Under the pieces are notes generated by a model. The model made no database searches, was not told where the DNA came from, and saw only the letters and a program-made list of their open reading frames with translations. Below, one piece after another: positions 1 through 5,930 of a stretch of 8,388 bases of DNA (position 1 is its first letter; each line of letters starts with the position of its first letter). The stretch is from an uncultured Collinsella sp. (GTDB lineage Bacteria > Actinomycetota > Coriobacteriia > Coriobacteriales > Coriobacteriaceae): positions 1-8,388 of the forward strand of contig CABUWR010000047.1 of assembly GCA_902495265.1 (NCBI GenBank), in the 5' to 3' direction. The position numbers were made by a program, and so were the translations under genes.

Positions 1-960
1 ATGCCGCCCGCCTCTGCCCCCGCGCCCGTCGTGGGCCGCTTTGCCCCGTCGCCCTCGGGCCGCATGCACTTGGGCAACGTGTTCAGTTGCCTGTGCGCGT
101 GGCTTTCGGCCCGCAGGCAGGACGGCCGCATCGTACTGCGCATCGAGGACCTGGACGATCGCTGCAAGCGTCCGGAACTTGCCGCTCAACTGATTGACGA
201 CCTGGCCTGGCTGGGGCTTGAGTGGGACGAAGGCCCCTACTACCAGCACGATCGCCTGGACTTGTACGAGGACGCCCTGCACCAGCTGCAAGACGCCGGC
301 CTCACCTACCCCTGCTTTTGCACGCGCGCCGAACTCCACGCCGCGAGCGCACCGCACGCCAGCGACGGCACGCCCATCTATCGCGGCGCCTGCCGAGGCC
401 TTTCTGCCGAGGAGGTTGCCCGCCGCAGCATCCTGCGCGCTCCGGCCACGCGCCTGCGCGTGCCCGCCGTCGACGACCTCGCAGACGATGTGGTCGAATT
501 TGTGGACCGCACGTATGGTGCCCAATGCGAGGCGCTCGCCACCGAATGCGGCGACTTTTTGGTGCGCCGCAGCGACGGCGTGTTTGCCTATCAGCTAGCC
601 GTGGTGGTCGATGACGCCGCCATGGGCGTCACCGAGGTCGTGCGCGGATGCGACCTGCTGGGCTCCACGCCGCGCCAAATCTACCTGCAGCATCTGCTGG
701 GACTTCCCACGCCGCACTACGCGCACATTCCGCTGCTCATGTCGCCGGACGGCCGCCGCCTTTCCAAGCGCGACCGCGATCTGGACCTGGGCGAACTACG
801 CGCCCGGTTTGGCACGCCCGAGGCACTGCTGGGCTGGCTCGCCGGGCAAACGGGCATCGCGCCGGACACCACGCCGCGTACCGCCGAGCAGTTGGTCGAG
901 CACTTTGGCTGGGATGTCATCCGCGCGCACCGGGAGAACATCACTGTAACGGTCGAGTAG
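1..960 (+). CDS. gluQ: Glutamyl-Q tRNA(Asp) synthetase (GluQRS)
   Basis: This is a truncated paralogue of glutamyl-tRNA synthetase. By family knowledge it activates glutamate and attaches it to the queuosine base at position 34 of tRNA-Asp in the cytoplasm. The 319-residue product has only the catalytic domain; the C-terminal anticodon-binding domain of true GluRS is absent, as expected (E. coli protein about 300 residues). Visible motifs are the HIGH-type motif in PSPSGRMHLGN (residues 16-26), the LRIEDLD strand (46-52), zinc ligands C105, C107, Y127 and C131 in the Cys-x-Cys...Tyr-x3-Cys pattern typical of GluQRS, and the KMSKS-type RLSKR (253-257). The frame opens with ATG at base 1, so the ribosome binding site lies outside the window and an upstream start cannot be excluded. 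It ends 15 bases from a convergent gene, with no terminator visible between them. Confidence 0.93.
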   Translation: MPPASAPAPVVGRFAPSPSGRMHLGNVFSCLCAWLSARRQDGRIVLRIEDLDDRCKRPELAAQLIDDLAWLGLEWDEGPYYQHDRLDLYEDALHQLQDAGLTYPCFCTRAELHAASAPHASDGTPIYRGACRGLSAEEVARRSILRAPATRLRVPAVDDLADDVVEFVDRTYGAQCEALATECGDFLVRRSDGVFAYQLAVVVDDAAMGVTEVVRGCDLLGSTPRQIYLQHLLGLPTPHYAHIPLLMSPDGRRLSKRDRDLDLGELRARFGTPEALLGWLAGQTGIAPDTTPRTAEQLVEHFGWDVIRAHRENITVTVE

Positions 961-975
961 CCAGCCACCGCGCCT

Positions 976-1701
976 CTACGCAACATCCCAGGGCTGGAGT
1001 TCGTCACCCAGGCGAACGATGCAGTCGTAGAGCACGGTGTGGCGTTCGGCCGGGTTGGCATCCCGATGGAAATGCCCGTAGTACCAGCGTTTGTAATCCA
1101 AGTGGTCTTCCAGCTCATCGAAAAATGCCGTGAGCTGATCAACGGCGGGGTAATTCCAGCCGGGTGCCGGATAAAGCGTGGGCGAAAGCATGCGCGTAGA
1201 GCAGGTGTGGGTGATCACGTAGTCGACCTTCCAGCCCACGCTGTCGAGCTTTGCCCGCGCCTCCTCAAAGTTGCGCTCGTCCGGCAGCTCCTGTGGCCAC
1301 CAGCTGGAATACGGTATGCGGTATTCCTTGTCCACGCTCGTGGCACCGCCCATAGTAAAGATCGTTGAGTCATCGAGCTCAAAAATCTCGGCACGCGCCA
1401 GACGCCGTATGGGAGAGGCATCCGACAGGCGCTGCGTCAGCCCACCGTGCCACAACTCCATGGGGCGCTCTGCCCAGTGATCGAAACGCTCGTGGTTGCC
1501 GTCGACAAACAGTACGGTATAGGGACGCGATTCCAGCCAGGCGATATCAGCGCACTCCTCGGCAGAGAAATCCCACGGAAAGCCAAAGTCGCCCGCGACG
1601 ATTAGATAGTCGTCGCTCGTCAGACTATCCCCAAGCTCCCAATCGCGCAGCTTTTGCATGTCGAGGCCGCCGTGAATATCGCCCGTCACATAGACCGTCA
1701 T
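976..1701 (-). CDS. Calcineurin-like metallophosphoesterase
   Basis: A 241-residue cytosolic phosphoesterase of the two-metal calcineurin-like superfamily; the substrate is unknown. The metal-site motifs appear in the usual order: D8 and H10 in GDIHGG, D38 in AGD, N69-H70 in GNHE, H165 in ITH, and H210/H212 in YGHFH. No signal peptide or membrane segment is seen. The reading frame extends upstream to a GTG at 1749, but I chose the ATG at 1701. It is preceded by an AGGGGAG Shine-Dalgarno sequence about 10 bases away, and it places the first metal motif at residue 7 as is usual for the family; the GTG has no such site. The gene follows the small membrane protein on the same strand with an 84-base gap, so they may share a transcript. 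Phosphatase, phosphodiesterase or nuclease activity are all possible. Confidence 0.88.
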   Translation of the reverse strand: MTVYVTGDIHGGLDMQKLRDWELGDSLTSDDYLIVAGDFGFPWDFSAEECADIAWLESRPYTVLFVDGNHERFDHWAERPMELWHGGLTQRLSDASPIRRLARAEIFELDDSTIFTMGGATSVDKEYRIPYSSWWPQELPDERNFEEARAKLDSVGWKVDYVITHTCSTRMLSPTLYPAPGWNYPAVDQLTAFFDELEDHLDYKRWYYGHFHRDANPAERHTVLYDCIVRLGDELQPWDVA

Positions 1702-1785
1702 CGGATCACCACTCCCCTGTAAGTCGCTAGCCACATTCTGCACGATCACTAAGCCAACCGTTCCAGCCCTTCCATCCCTTAGGGC

Positions 1786-2025
1786 TTACCCCTCGTTCTT
1801 CCATCCAAACGGGTCGAGTACCCAAAAAACCAGATCGAGCACGCCACCGGTCATCATGGCGCCGGCAAGGGCCATGCAAACGTGCAGAGAGCTGGCGCTT
1901 CGAAGCATGTCGAACGGCCCCAGAACAGCCAGCAGCGCGACCGCTGCGCCGGCAAGGCACAGCACGAGGCACGGCCCCGCGTCCTTGACGCACTTCTTTG
2001 CGAGATGTTTGGTGTTGTCACTCAT
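1786..2025 (-). CDS. Small two-helix membrane protein, unknown function
   Basis: I do not recognise this 79-residue protein. A short charged N-terminus (residues 1-16, several lysines) is followed by two hydrophobic stretches, about 17-36 and 48-70, and a short polar tail ending WKNEG. This suggests an integral membrane protein with two helices. The open frame extends to 2247, but the upstream part reads through intergenic sequence and the edge of a repeat. The ATG at 2025 has a clear AAGGAG site 10 bases upstream, which decides the start. Cysteines at 12, 19, 23 and 50 are notable for so small a protein. The phosphoesterase gene lies downstream on the same strand. No function can be inferred. 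Confidence 0.7.
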   Translation of the reverse strand: MSDNTKHLAKKCVKDAGPCLVLCLAGAAVALLAVLGPFDMLRSASSLHVCMALAGAMMTGGVLDLVFWVLDPFGWKNEG

Positions 2026-2187
2026 CGATATCGAACTCCTTAGAGGACCGTCGTTCAGATGCATGCCGCCGCGGCAGAGCAGGGCGGCAGGGAAAGTGTC
2101 ACATGTCGTGCGGACATCAATGGAGAAACCGCCTGCACGACCAACCCTTGACGCCGCTTTGCTACCGGCACCCCATCCCCCGCTATT
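2026..2187. other. Non-coding upstream region of the small membrane protein gene
   Basis: A 162-base stretch between the minus-strand small membrane protein and repeat copy A. Apart from the AAGGAG ribosome binding site at its left edge (read on the minus strand), I see no convincing promoter hexamers. A TTGATG on the minus strand is the only -35-like sequence, and it has no good -10 partner. No open frame with coding character is present. Confidence 0.5.
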
Positions 2188-2367
2188 GAGGTCTAATACT
2201 TTTCCGCGAAGTGAACGGCTGTTTTTGGACCCCTGAAACATCCGCACCTTTCGGCGGCAAAATCGCAGGATTTCGGCATTAAAACCGCAGGAAGCGGCAC
2301 CTCTAAAGTGTCGATGCTTCGGGGGTCCGTTTTCACTCGTTCACTTCTCGGGAAAGCATTAGACCTC
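2188..2367. repeat. Inverted-repeat element, copy A
   Basis: A 180-base element bounded by imperfect inverted repeats: left arm 2188-2217, right arm 2338-2367, 27 of 30 positions complementary. The inner part of the left arm (2199-2217) is identical over 19 bases to copy B at 5279-5297. A second inverted pair inside (GGACCCCT near 2227 against GGGGGTCC near 2320-2328) would extend the hairpin. The interior also holds two near-copies of AAAAYCGCAGGA (near 2259 and 2281). Short open frames inside are artefacts of the repeat. It sits upstream of the signalling operon promoter, in the same orientation as copy B. Confidence 0.85.
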
Positions 2368-2471
2368 GCCATCAGCTGTCCCAAAGATCAGACCGTCCCT
2401 CCTTCTCGCCACGCAAAACCTGCCTTTTCTGCCCCAGCCCGCCTCCGCACCACCCAAAAACTCATCCAACA
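2368..2471. other. Non-coding, pyrimidine-rich spacer
   Basis: Sequence between repeat copy A and the operon promoter. The plus strand is rich in C and T from about 2385 to 2465 (runs such as CCTCCTTCTC and CCCAGCCCGCC). I see no gene, hairpin or promoter in it. Confidence 0.4.
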
Positions 2472-2477
2472 TTAATC

Positions 2478-2505
2478 TTGGCTCAAGAATCGCTTAATCT
2501 ATAAC
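2478..2505 (+). promoter_or_regulatory. Candidate sigma-70-type promoter of the DUF4342-regulator-kinase operon
   Basis: TTGGCT (2478-2483) and TATAAC (2500-2505) are separated by 16 bases, giving a reasonable -35/-10 pair about 120 bases upstream of the first gene. It is AT-rich against GC-rich surroundings. A heptamer TTAATCT occurs at 2472-2478 and again at 2494-2500, overlapping both promoter elements (see findings). Transcription would begin near 2512. Confidence 0.55.
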
Positions 2506-2511
2506 CTGCAC

Positions 2512-2623
2512 TATAGAGTTCGACCAAGGGCGGGGCGGCACCGCGCAACGCAGACCGCCGAACGCAACGCTCGCGCCCGGGCAGATCGCCCGGCGTCGCG
2601 CCCATCGAACGAAAGGACAGGTC
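2512..2623 (+). promoter_or_regulatory. GC-rich 5' leader with hairpin and ribosome binding site
   Basis: The putative untranslated leader of the signalling operon. It contains a perfect 6-bp hairpin, CCGGGC (2577-2582) with GCCCGG (2588-2593) around a 5-base loop. No U-tract follows, so it is not an ordinary terminator. The AAAGGA ribosome binding site precedes the ATG at 2624 by a normal distance. I see no known riboswitch. Confidence 0.4.
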
Positions 2624-3166
2624 ATGGACGACCTCGAAAAAGTTGAAACCATCCGCACCAAGTGCAACGTGAGCTACACCGATGCCAAGGCCGCGCTCGA
2701 CGCCGCCGACGGCAACGTTTTGGACGCCATCATTTGGCTCGAGTCGCAGGGCAAGACCCAGACCACGTCAGCGCACGCCGCCACCGAATCCACGCCGGTC
2801 GACGAGCCCTCGGCCGAGATGGTCGCCGCGCAGGCCGCCTACGAGAAGTCGAGCGAAAAGACCGACTTCTCTAAGAAGATGGACAGCGTGTGGGAGTACC
2901 TCAAAAAGCTCTTCCGCCTGAGCCTGGACACCAAGTTTATCGCCACGCGCCGCGATGCAATCATCCTCAACATTCCCATCCTGATTCCCATCGTCGCGCT
3001 GTTTGCCTGGGGCGCCACGATTTGGCTGATGCTGCTTGGCCTGTTCTTTGGCATGCGCTACCGCATCGACAGCGACGGCGACGTGCCCGGCAGCATCAAC
3101 AACCTGATGGATCACGCCGCCGACGCCGCGGACGGCATCAAGCAAAATCTGAACGACGACAAGTAA
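2624..3166 (+). CDS. UBA/TS-N-like and DUF4342 domain membrane protein
   Basis: A 180-residue protein in three parts. Residues 1-45 resemble a UBA/TS-N fold, the three-helix module seen at the N-terminus of elongation factor Ts (LEKVETIRTKCNVSYTDAKA, then the DGNVLDAIIWL helix). A polar, Ala/Glu-rich linker follows (46-80). The DUF4342-type segment comes next: a basic amphipathic stretch, then a hydrophobic region at 112-143 long enough for a membrane hairpin. The tail (150-180) is acidic and polar. The domain assignment is from pattern memory. Function is not established for the family; membrane association is inferred from hydrophobicity. The ATG has an AAAGGA site upstream. It is the first gene of an operon, with the response regulator starting 18 bases after its stop. 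This suggests a role in sensing or responding with the two-component system. Confidence 0.82.
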   Translation: MDDLEKVETIRTKCNVSYTDAKAALDAADGNVLDAIIWLESQGKTQTTSAHAATESTPVDEPSAEMVAAQAAYEKSSEKTDFSKKMDSVWEYLKKLFRLSLDTKFIATRRDAIILNIPILIPIVALFAWGATIWLMLLGLFFGMRYRIDSDGDVPGSINNLMDHAADAADGIKQNLNDDK

Positions 3167-3184
3167 TCACAGACGGGGGCACGC

Positions 3185-3970
3185 ATGGCACGGATCCTGA
3201 TCGTAGAGGACGAGGAGAAAATCGCCCGCTTTGTGACGCTCGAACTGGAGCACGAGGGCTACCAGGTGGAGCACGCCGCCGACGGCCGTACCGCCGTGGA
3301 CCTGGCACTGGAGCACGACTACGATCTGATCCTGCTCGATGTATTGCTGCCGCAGCTCAACGGCATGGAGGTCCTGCGGCGTGTCCGCAAGCACAAGGAC
3401 GTGCCGGTGATTATGGTCACCGCGCGCGATGCCGTGATGGACAAGGTTGCCGGGCTCGATGCCGGCGCCGACGATTACTTGACCAAGCCGTTTGCGATCG
3501 AGGAGCTGTTCGCACGGATCCGCGTGGCGCTGAAGCGCGCGGAGGCCGTGCGGGCGGCTTCGGGCGTTGGCGGCGCCGGCGCCGGGACTGGCGTAGCGAG
3601 CGGCACGGCCGCCGGTATCGTCACAATGTCCCCGGCAACCGACACGGCCCAGGCTGCTGCCACGCCCTCCCCCGCCACACTCACCGTGGGCTCGGTTGCG
3701 CTCGACCCCAACCGCCGCGAAGTCACGGTCGGCGGCTCGCCCATCGTGCTGACTGCCCGCGAGTTCGATGTCCTCGCCCTGCTTATGGCGCATGCCGAGA
3801 CCGTACTCACGCGCGAGCGCATCGCGCACGAGGCGCTGGGCTACGAATACGTGGGCGACACCAACAACGTCGACGTGCACATCGCGCACCTACGCGCCAA
3901 GATCGAGGACGCTGGCGGCGCCCGCATCATCCAGACCGTACGCGGGGTGGGCTATGTCTGCCGCGCGTAA
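3185..3970 (+). CDS. OmpR/PhoB-family response regulator (ArlR-like)
   Basis: A DNA-binding response regulator of 261 residues. The receiver domain (about 1-118) shows the acidic pair E8/D9, phospho-acceptor D52 in LLDVLLP, T79 and K101 in the TKPF motif. A winged-helix output domain (about 166-261) ends in the typical VRGVGYVCRA. The receiver strongly recalls Staphylococcus ArlR (remembered similarity around VAGLDAGADDYLTKPF). It is unusually long: ArlR-type regulators have about 220 residues, and the excess here is an Ala/Gly/Thr/Ser-rich linker at about 119-165. The ribosome binding site is a G-run just before the ATG. The kinase gene begins inside its last codons, indicating translational coupling. 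Expected to act in the cytoplasm, phosphorylated by that kinase. Confidence 0.95.
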   Translation: MARILIVEDEEKIARFVTLELEHEGYQVEHAADGRTAVDLALEHDYDLILLDVLLPQLNGMEVLRRVRKHKDVPVIMVTARDAVMDKVAGLDAGADDYLTKPFAIEELFARIRVALKRAEAVRAASGVGGAGAGTGVASGTAAGIVTMSPATDTAQAAATPSPATLTVGSVALDPNRREVTVGGSPIVLTAREFDVLALLMAHAETVLTRERIAHEALGYEYVGDTNNVDVHIAHLRAKIEDAGGARIIQTVRGVGYVCRA

Positions 3971-5249
3971 CGCCGAGACCAAGCGCGTCACATCCATCGC
4001 CCGTGCCATCAACTGGAGCTATATGTGGCGCCGCCTGATGAGCTACGTCTGGCTCGATCTGTTGCTGGTGGCGATTGCGACGGCAATCCTCGTCTATGGA
4101 TACAACCAGACGCTGCCCGACGGCGCGTTTGCCGCGGGGTGGATCCCCGGCGCCACCGTTCACGGCATATCGCTGACGCCCGCGCGCGGCTGGGACCTGG
4201 CCACGCTCACCTATACCGTCGAGCTTGCGCGTACCACCAAGACCTTCCCCCTCGCGCAGGACCTCGTCACGCTATGGCCTCTCTACCTTGTCGTTGTAGG
4301 TTGGCAGGTCATCAGCGTGCTCAACATGCTCGGCGGCGCCCGACGCGTGCGCCGCACCATGGCACCGCTCAACGACCTAGCCTTGCGCGTGGACGAGCTC
4401 GGCCGCATGCAGCTCTCCGGCGGCAAGATGGAAACGCTGGAGCAGGCCATCGAGCGAGCAAGCGTCGATTCGCCAAGCGTCACCACTGGCGACGCCGATC
4501 TGGCGAGTATCGAGGTCGCGCTCAACCGCCTGCTGCGCCAGATGCAAGAGGCCAAGCTGCAGCAGATGCGCTTTGTCAACGATGCGAGTCACGAGCTGCG
4601 CACGCCCATCGCGGTGATTCAGGGCTACGTAAACATGCTCGACCGCTGGGGCAAAGACGACCCGGACGTACTAGCAGAGTCCATCGCCTCGCTCAAGACC
4701 GAAAGCGAGCATATGCAGGAGCTCGTGGAGCAGCTGCTGTTTTTGGCGCGCGGCGATGCCGGCCGCACCGTGCTGCGGCGCGCGAATACCAACCTGGCCG
4801 CACTGATCGGCGAGGTTTGCGAAGAATCGCAGATGATCGATACCGAGCACACGTATCGACTGGCCTTTGACGCCGCGCTTGCCAGCGACCCGCGCTGCGA
4901 CGCGCCCGTCGACGTGGCGCTCGTGAAGCAGGCTCTGCGCGTGATCGTGCAAAACGCCGCCAAGTATTCGGACGCGGGAACGACCGTCACATTTGGCATA
5001 ACGCCGGATGCGGGCGCGGGCACGATCGACATAAGCGTTGAGGACGAGGGCATCGGCATGAACCAGGAATCCGCAGCTCACGCGTTCGAGCGGTTCTACC
5101 GTGCCGACAACGCGCGCGATGTCGGTGCACAGGGTTCGGGCCTGGGGCTCGCTATCGCCAAGTGGATCGTCGACAGCCACGGCGGCGTCATCGGTGTGAC
5201 CTCGGTCGAGGGCGTCGGCAGCCGCTTTACGATTCGCCTGCCGCGGTAG
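3954..5249 (+). CDS. Membrane sensor histidine kinase (ArlS-like)
   Basis: The partner kinase of the preceding regulator. With the ATG at 3954 it has 431 residues: a cytoplasmic N-terminus, membrane helix 1 (about 31-50), a short external loop of about 56 residues, membrane helix 2 (about 107-126), a HAMP-like linker, the H-box with H213 in ASHELRTP, and an ATPase domain with N334 in the N-box (VIVQNAAKYSD), the G1 box DEGIGMN, the F-box FERFYRAD and the G2 box GSGLGLAI. All key residues are intact. The start overlaps the regulator by 17 bases behind a GGGGTGG sequence. An ATG at 4023 with GGAG upstream is an alternative that would drop 23 residues. The open frame continues upstream of 3954 only as a shadow of the regulator. 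The small external loop argues for sensing within or near the membrane rather than by a large ligand-binding domain. Confidence 0.94.
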   Translation: MSAARNAETKRVTSIARAINWSYMWRRLMSYVWLDLLLVAIATAILVYGYNQTLPDGAFAAGWIPGATVHGISLTPARGWDLATLTYTVELARTTKTFPLAQDLVTLWPLYLVVVGWQVISVLNMLGGARRVRRTMAPLNDLALRVDELGRMQLSGGKMETLEQAIERASVDSPSVTTGDADLASIEVALNRLLRQMQEAKLQQMRFVNDASHELRTPIAVIQGYVNMLDRWGKDDPDVLAESIASLKTESEHMQELVEQLLFLARGDAGRTVLRRANTNLAALIGEVCEESQMIDTEHTYRLAFDAALASDPRCDAPVDVALVKQALRVIVQNAAKYSDAGTTVTFGITPDAGAGTIDISVEDEGIGMNQESAAHAFERFYRADNARDVGAQGSGLGLAIAKWIVDSHGGVIGVTSVEGVGSRFTIRLPR

Positions 5250-5263
5250 GGGCGCCTCTCACG

Positions 5264-5452
5264 AATCGAAGGTGAATGCTTTTCCGCGAAGTGAACGACC
5301 TATTTTGGACCCCCCGAAGCATCCGCACTTTTTGGCGCCAAAATCGCAAGAAAAACCTGACAAAACCGCAGGAAACGGCGTCTCCAAAACGTCGATGCTC
5401 CAGGGGTTCGATTTCACTCGTTCACTTCGCGGAAAGCCATTCACCTTCGATT
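5264..5452. repeat. Inverted-repeat element, copy B
   Basis: A 189-base element starting 14 bases after the kinase stop codon. The left arm (5264-5297) and right arm (5419-5452) are complementary at 32 of 34 positions. Nineteen bases of the left arm (5279-5297) are identical to copy A, and blocks of the interior also match: TTTTGGACCCC, CAAAATCGCA, AAAACCGCAGGAA, GTCGATGCT and TTTCACTCGTTCACTT. The outer 14 bases of each arm have no sequence match to copy A but pair with each other. It would lie in the 3' untranslated part of the operon mRNA, ahead of the terminator. Overlapping short open frames on both strands are not genes. Confidence 0.88.
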
Positions 5453-5484
5453 TACGTTAGCCCGTCAGTCACCCTCTCGGTATT

Positions 5485-5522
5485 AAAAATGGGGCAAGGC
5501 CACGCGCCTTACCCCATTTTTT
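5485..5522. terminator. Bidirectional intrinsic terminator
   Basis: A 16-bp stem (5485-5500 with 5506-5521) around a CACGC loop, with one G-T mismatch. It begins with an A-run and ends with a T-run, so it can terminate transcription from either side. It stands between the convergent histidine kinase (+) and VOC protein (minus) genes, 22 bases from the latter's stop codon. Confidence 0.92.
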
Positions 5523-5544
5523 GCTAACTAAAGCAGCTTGTGCG

Positions 5545-5919
5545 CTACTCGCGGCACAGGTGCACGGCGAAACCGGCGAACTCGCGCTTAAAGTACACGA
5601 GCTTGGTGCCGCCGTCGGGCAGCAGTACGCGCGACCCCTCGTTGACCTCGAGTCCGCGCTCGGCAAACCACTTCTCGGCCGCATCGATGTCGTTGACGGC
5701 AAAGCCAATGTGGCCCTTGGTGCCACGACCGTTCTGCTTCATGACCTCGACCAGCGAATCGTTAAAGTACGAAACCGGGGTCTCGATAACGGGCAGGCCC
5801 ATCATCGTCGAGAACAGCTCCGCGATCTCCAGGGCATCGGCCGGGTCGGTGGCGTTGATGCCCACGTGAGCGACGCGCATGCCAAAGAGCTCTACCGGGT
5901 TGGCGTTCTGCTCACTCAT
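5545..5919 (-). CDS. VOC-superfamily protein (glyoxalase/dioxygenase fold)
   Basis: A single-domain protein of 124 residues made of two beta-alpha-beta-beta-beta modules, as in glyoxalase I-like proteins. H18 in VAHVGI, H70 in GHIGFAV and H120 in AVHL sit where metal ligands of the superfamily usually fall; the fourth ligand is uncertain (E58 is possible). Members of the fold include glyoxalases, isomerases and binding proteins, so the lyase label often given to such genes would be unsafe. The ATG at 5919 follows the PTS IIB stop by 11 bases with only a weak ribosome binding site, suggesting translation coupled to that gene. The pairing with a sugar phosphotransfer component points to carbohydrate or keto-acid metabolism, by inference only. 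Soluble; no signal peptide. Confidence 0.85.
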   Translation of the reverse strand: MSEQNANPVELFGMRVAHVGINATDPADALEIAELFSTMMGLPVIETPVSYFNDSLVEVMKQNGRGTKGHIGFAVNDIDAAEKWFAERGLEVNEGSRVLLPDGGTKLVYFKREFAGFAVHLCRE

Positions 5920-5930
5920 ACAGTCAGCGC

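Noticed and set aside
1702..1749. Upstream GTG start for the phosphoesterase
   Set aside because: No ribosome binding site precedes it; the ATG at 1701 has one and fits the family's N-terminus.
2026..2247. N-terminal extension of the small membrane protein to 153 residues
   Set aside because: The extension runs through the edge of repeat copy A and low-information sequence, while a strong AAGGAG site marks the internal ATG at 2025.
2259..2293. CRISPR-like repeats inside the element
   Set aside because: Only two short imperfect units are present, with no regular spacers and no cas genes.
2577..2593. GC hairpin in the leader as a terminator or riboswitch
   Set aside because: The stem is only 6 bp, no T-run follows, and no known riboswitch consensus is visible; GC-rich sequence makes such stems by chance.
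3768..3953. Longer N-terminus for the histidine kinase
   Set aside because: That part of the frame is the shadow of the regulator's DNA-binding domain; the ATG at 3954 gives the usual short overlap.
2890..4038. A 382-codon open frame on the plus strand overlapping the DUF4342 and regulator genes
   Set aside because: It is a GC-rich shadow frame: Arg/His/Gly/Pro-rich translation with no domain, fully overlapped by two genes with clear motifs.
2188..5452. A composite transposon carrying the signalling operon
   Set aside because: There is no transposase in or near the elements, no target duplication is visible at the outer edges, and gene composition matches the surroundings. Flanking by two repeats alone does not show mobility.
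5259..5460. Open frames on both strands, with similar frames at 2193-2384
   Set aside because: They coincide with the inverted-repeat elements; the mirrored translations (SLRGK / FPRSER) arise from the repeat arms, and there is no ribosome binding site.
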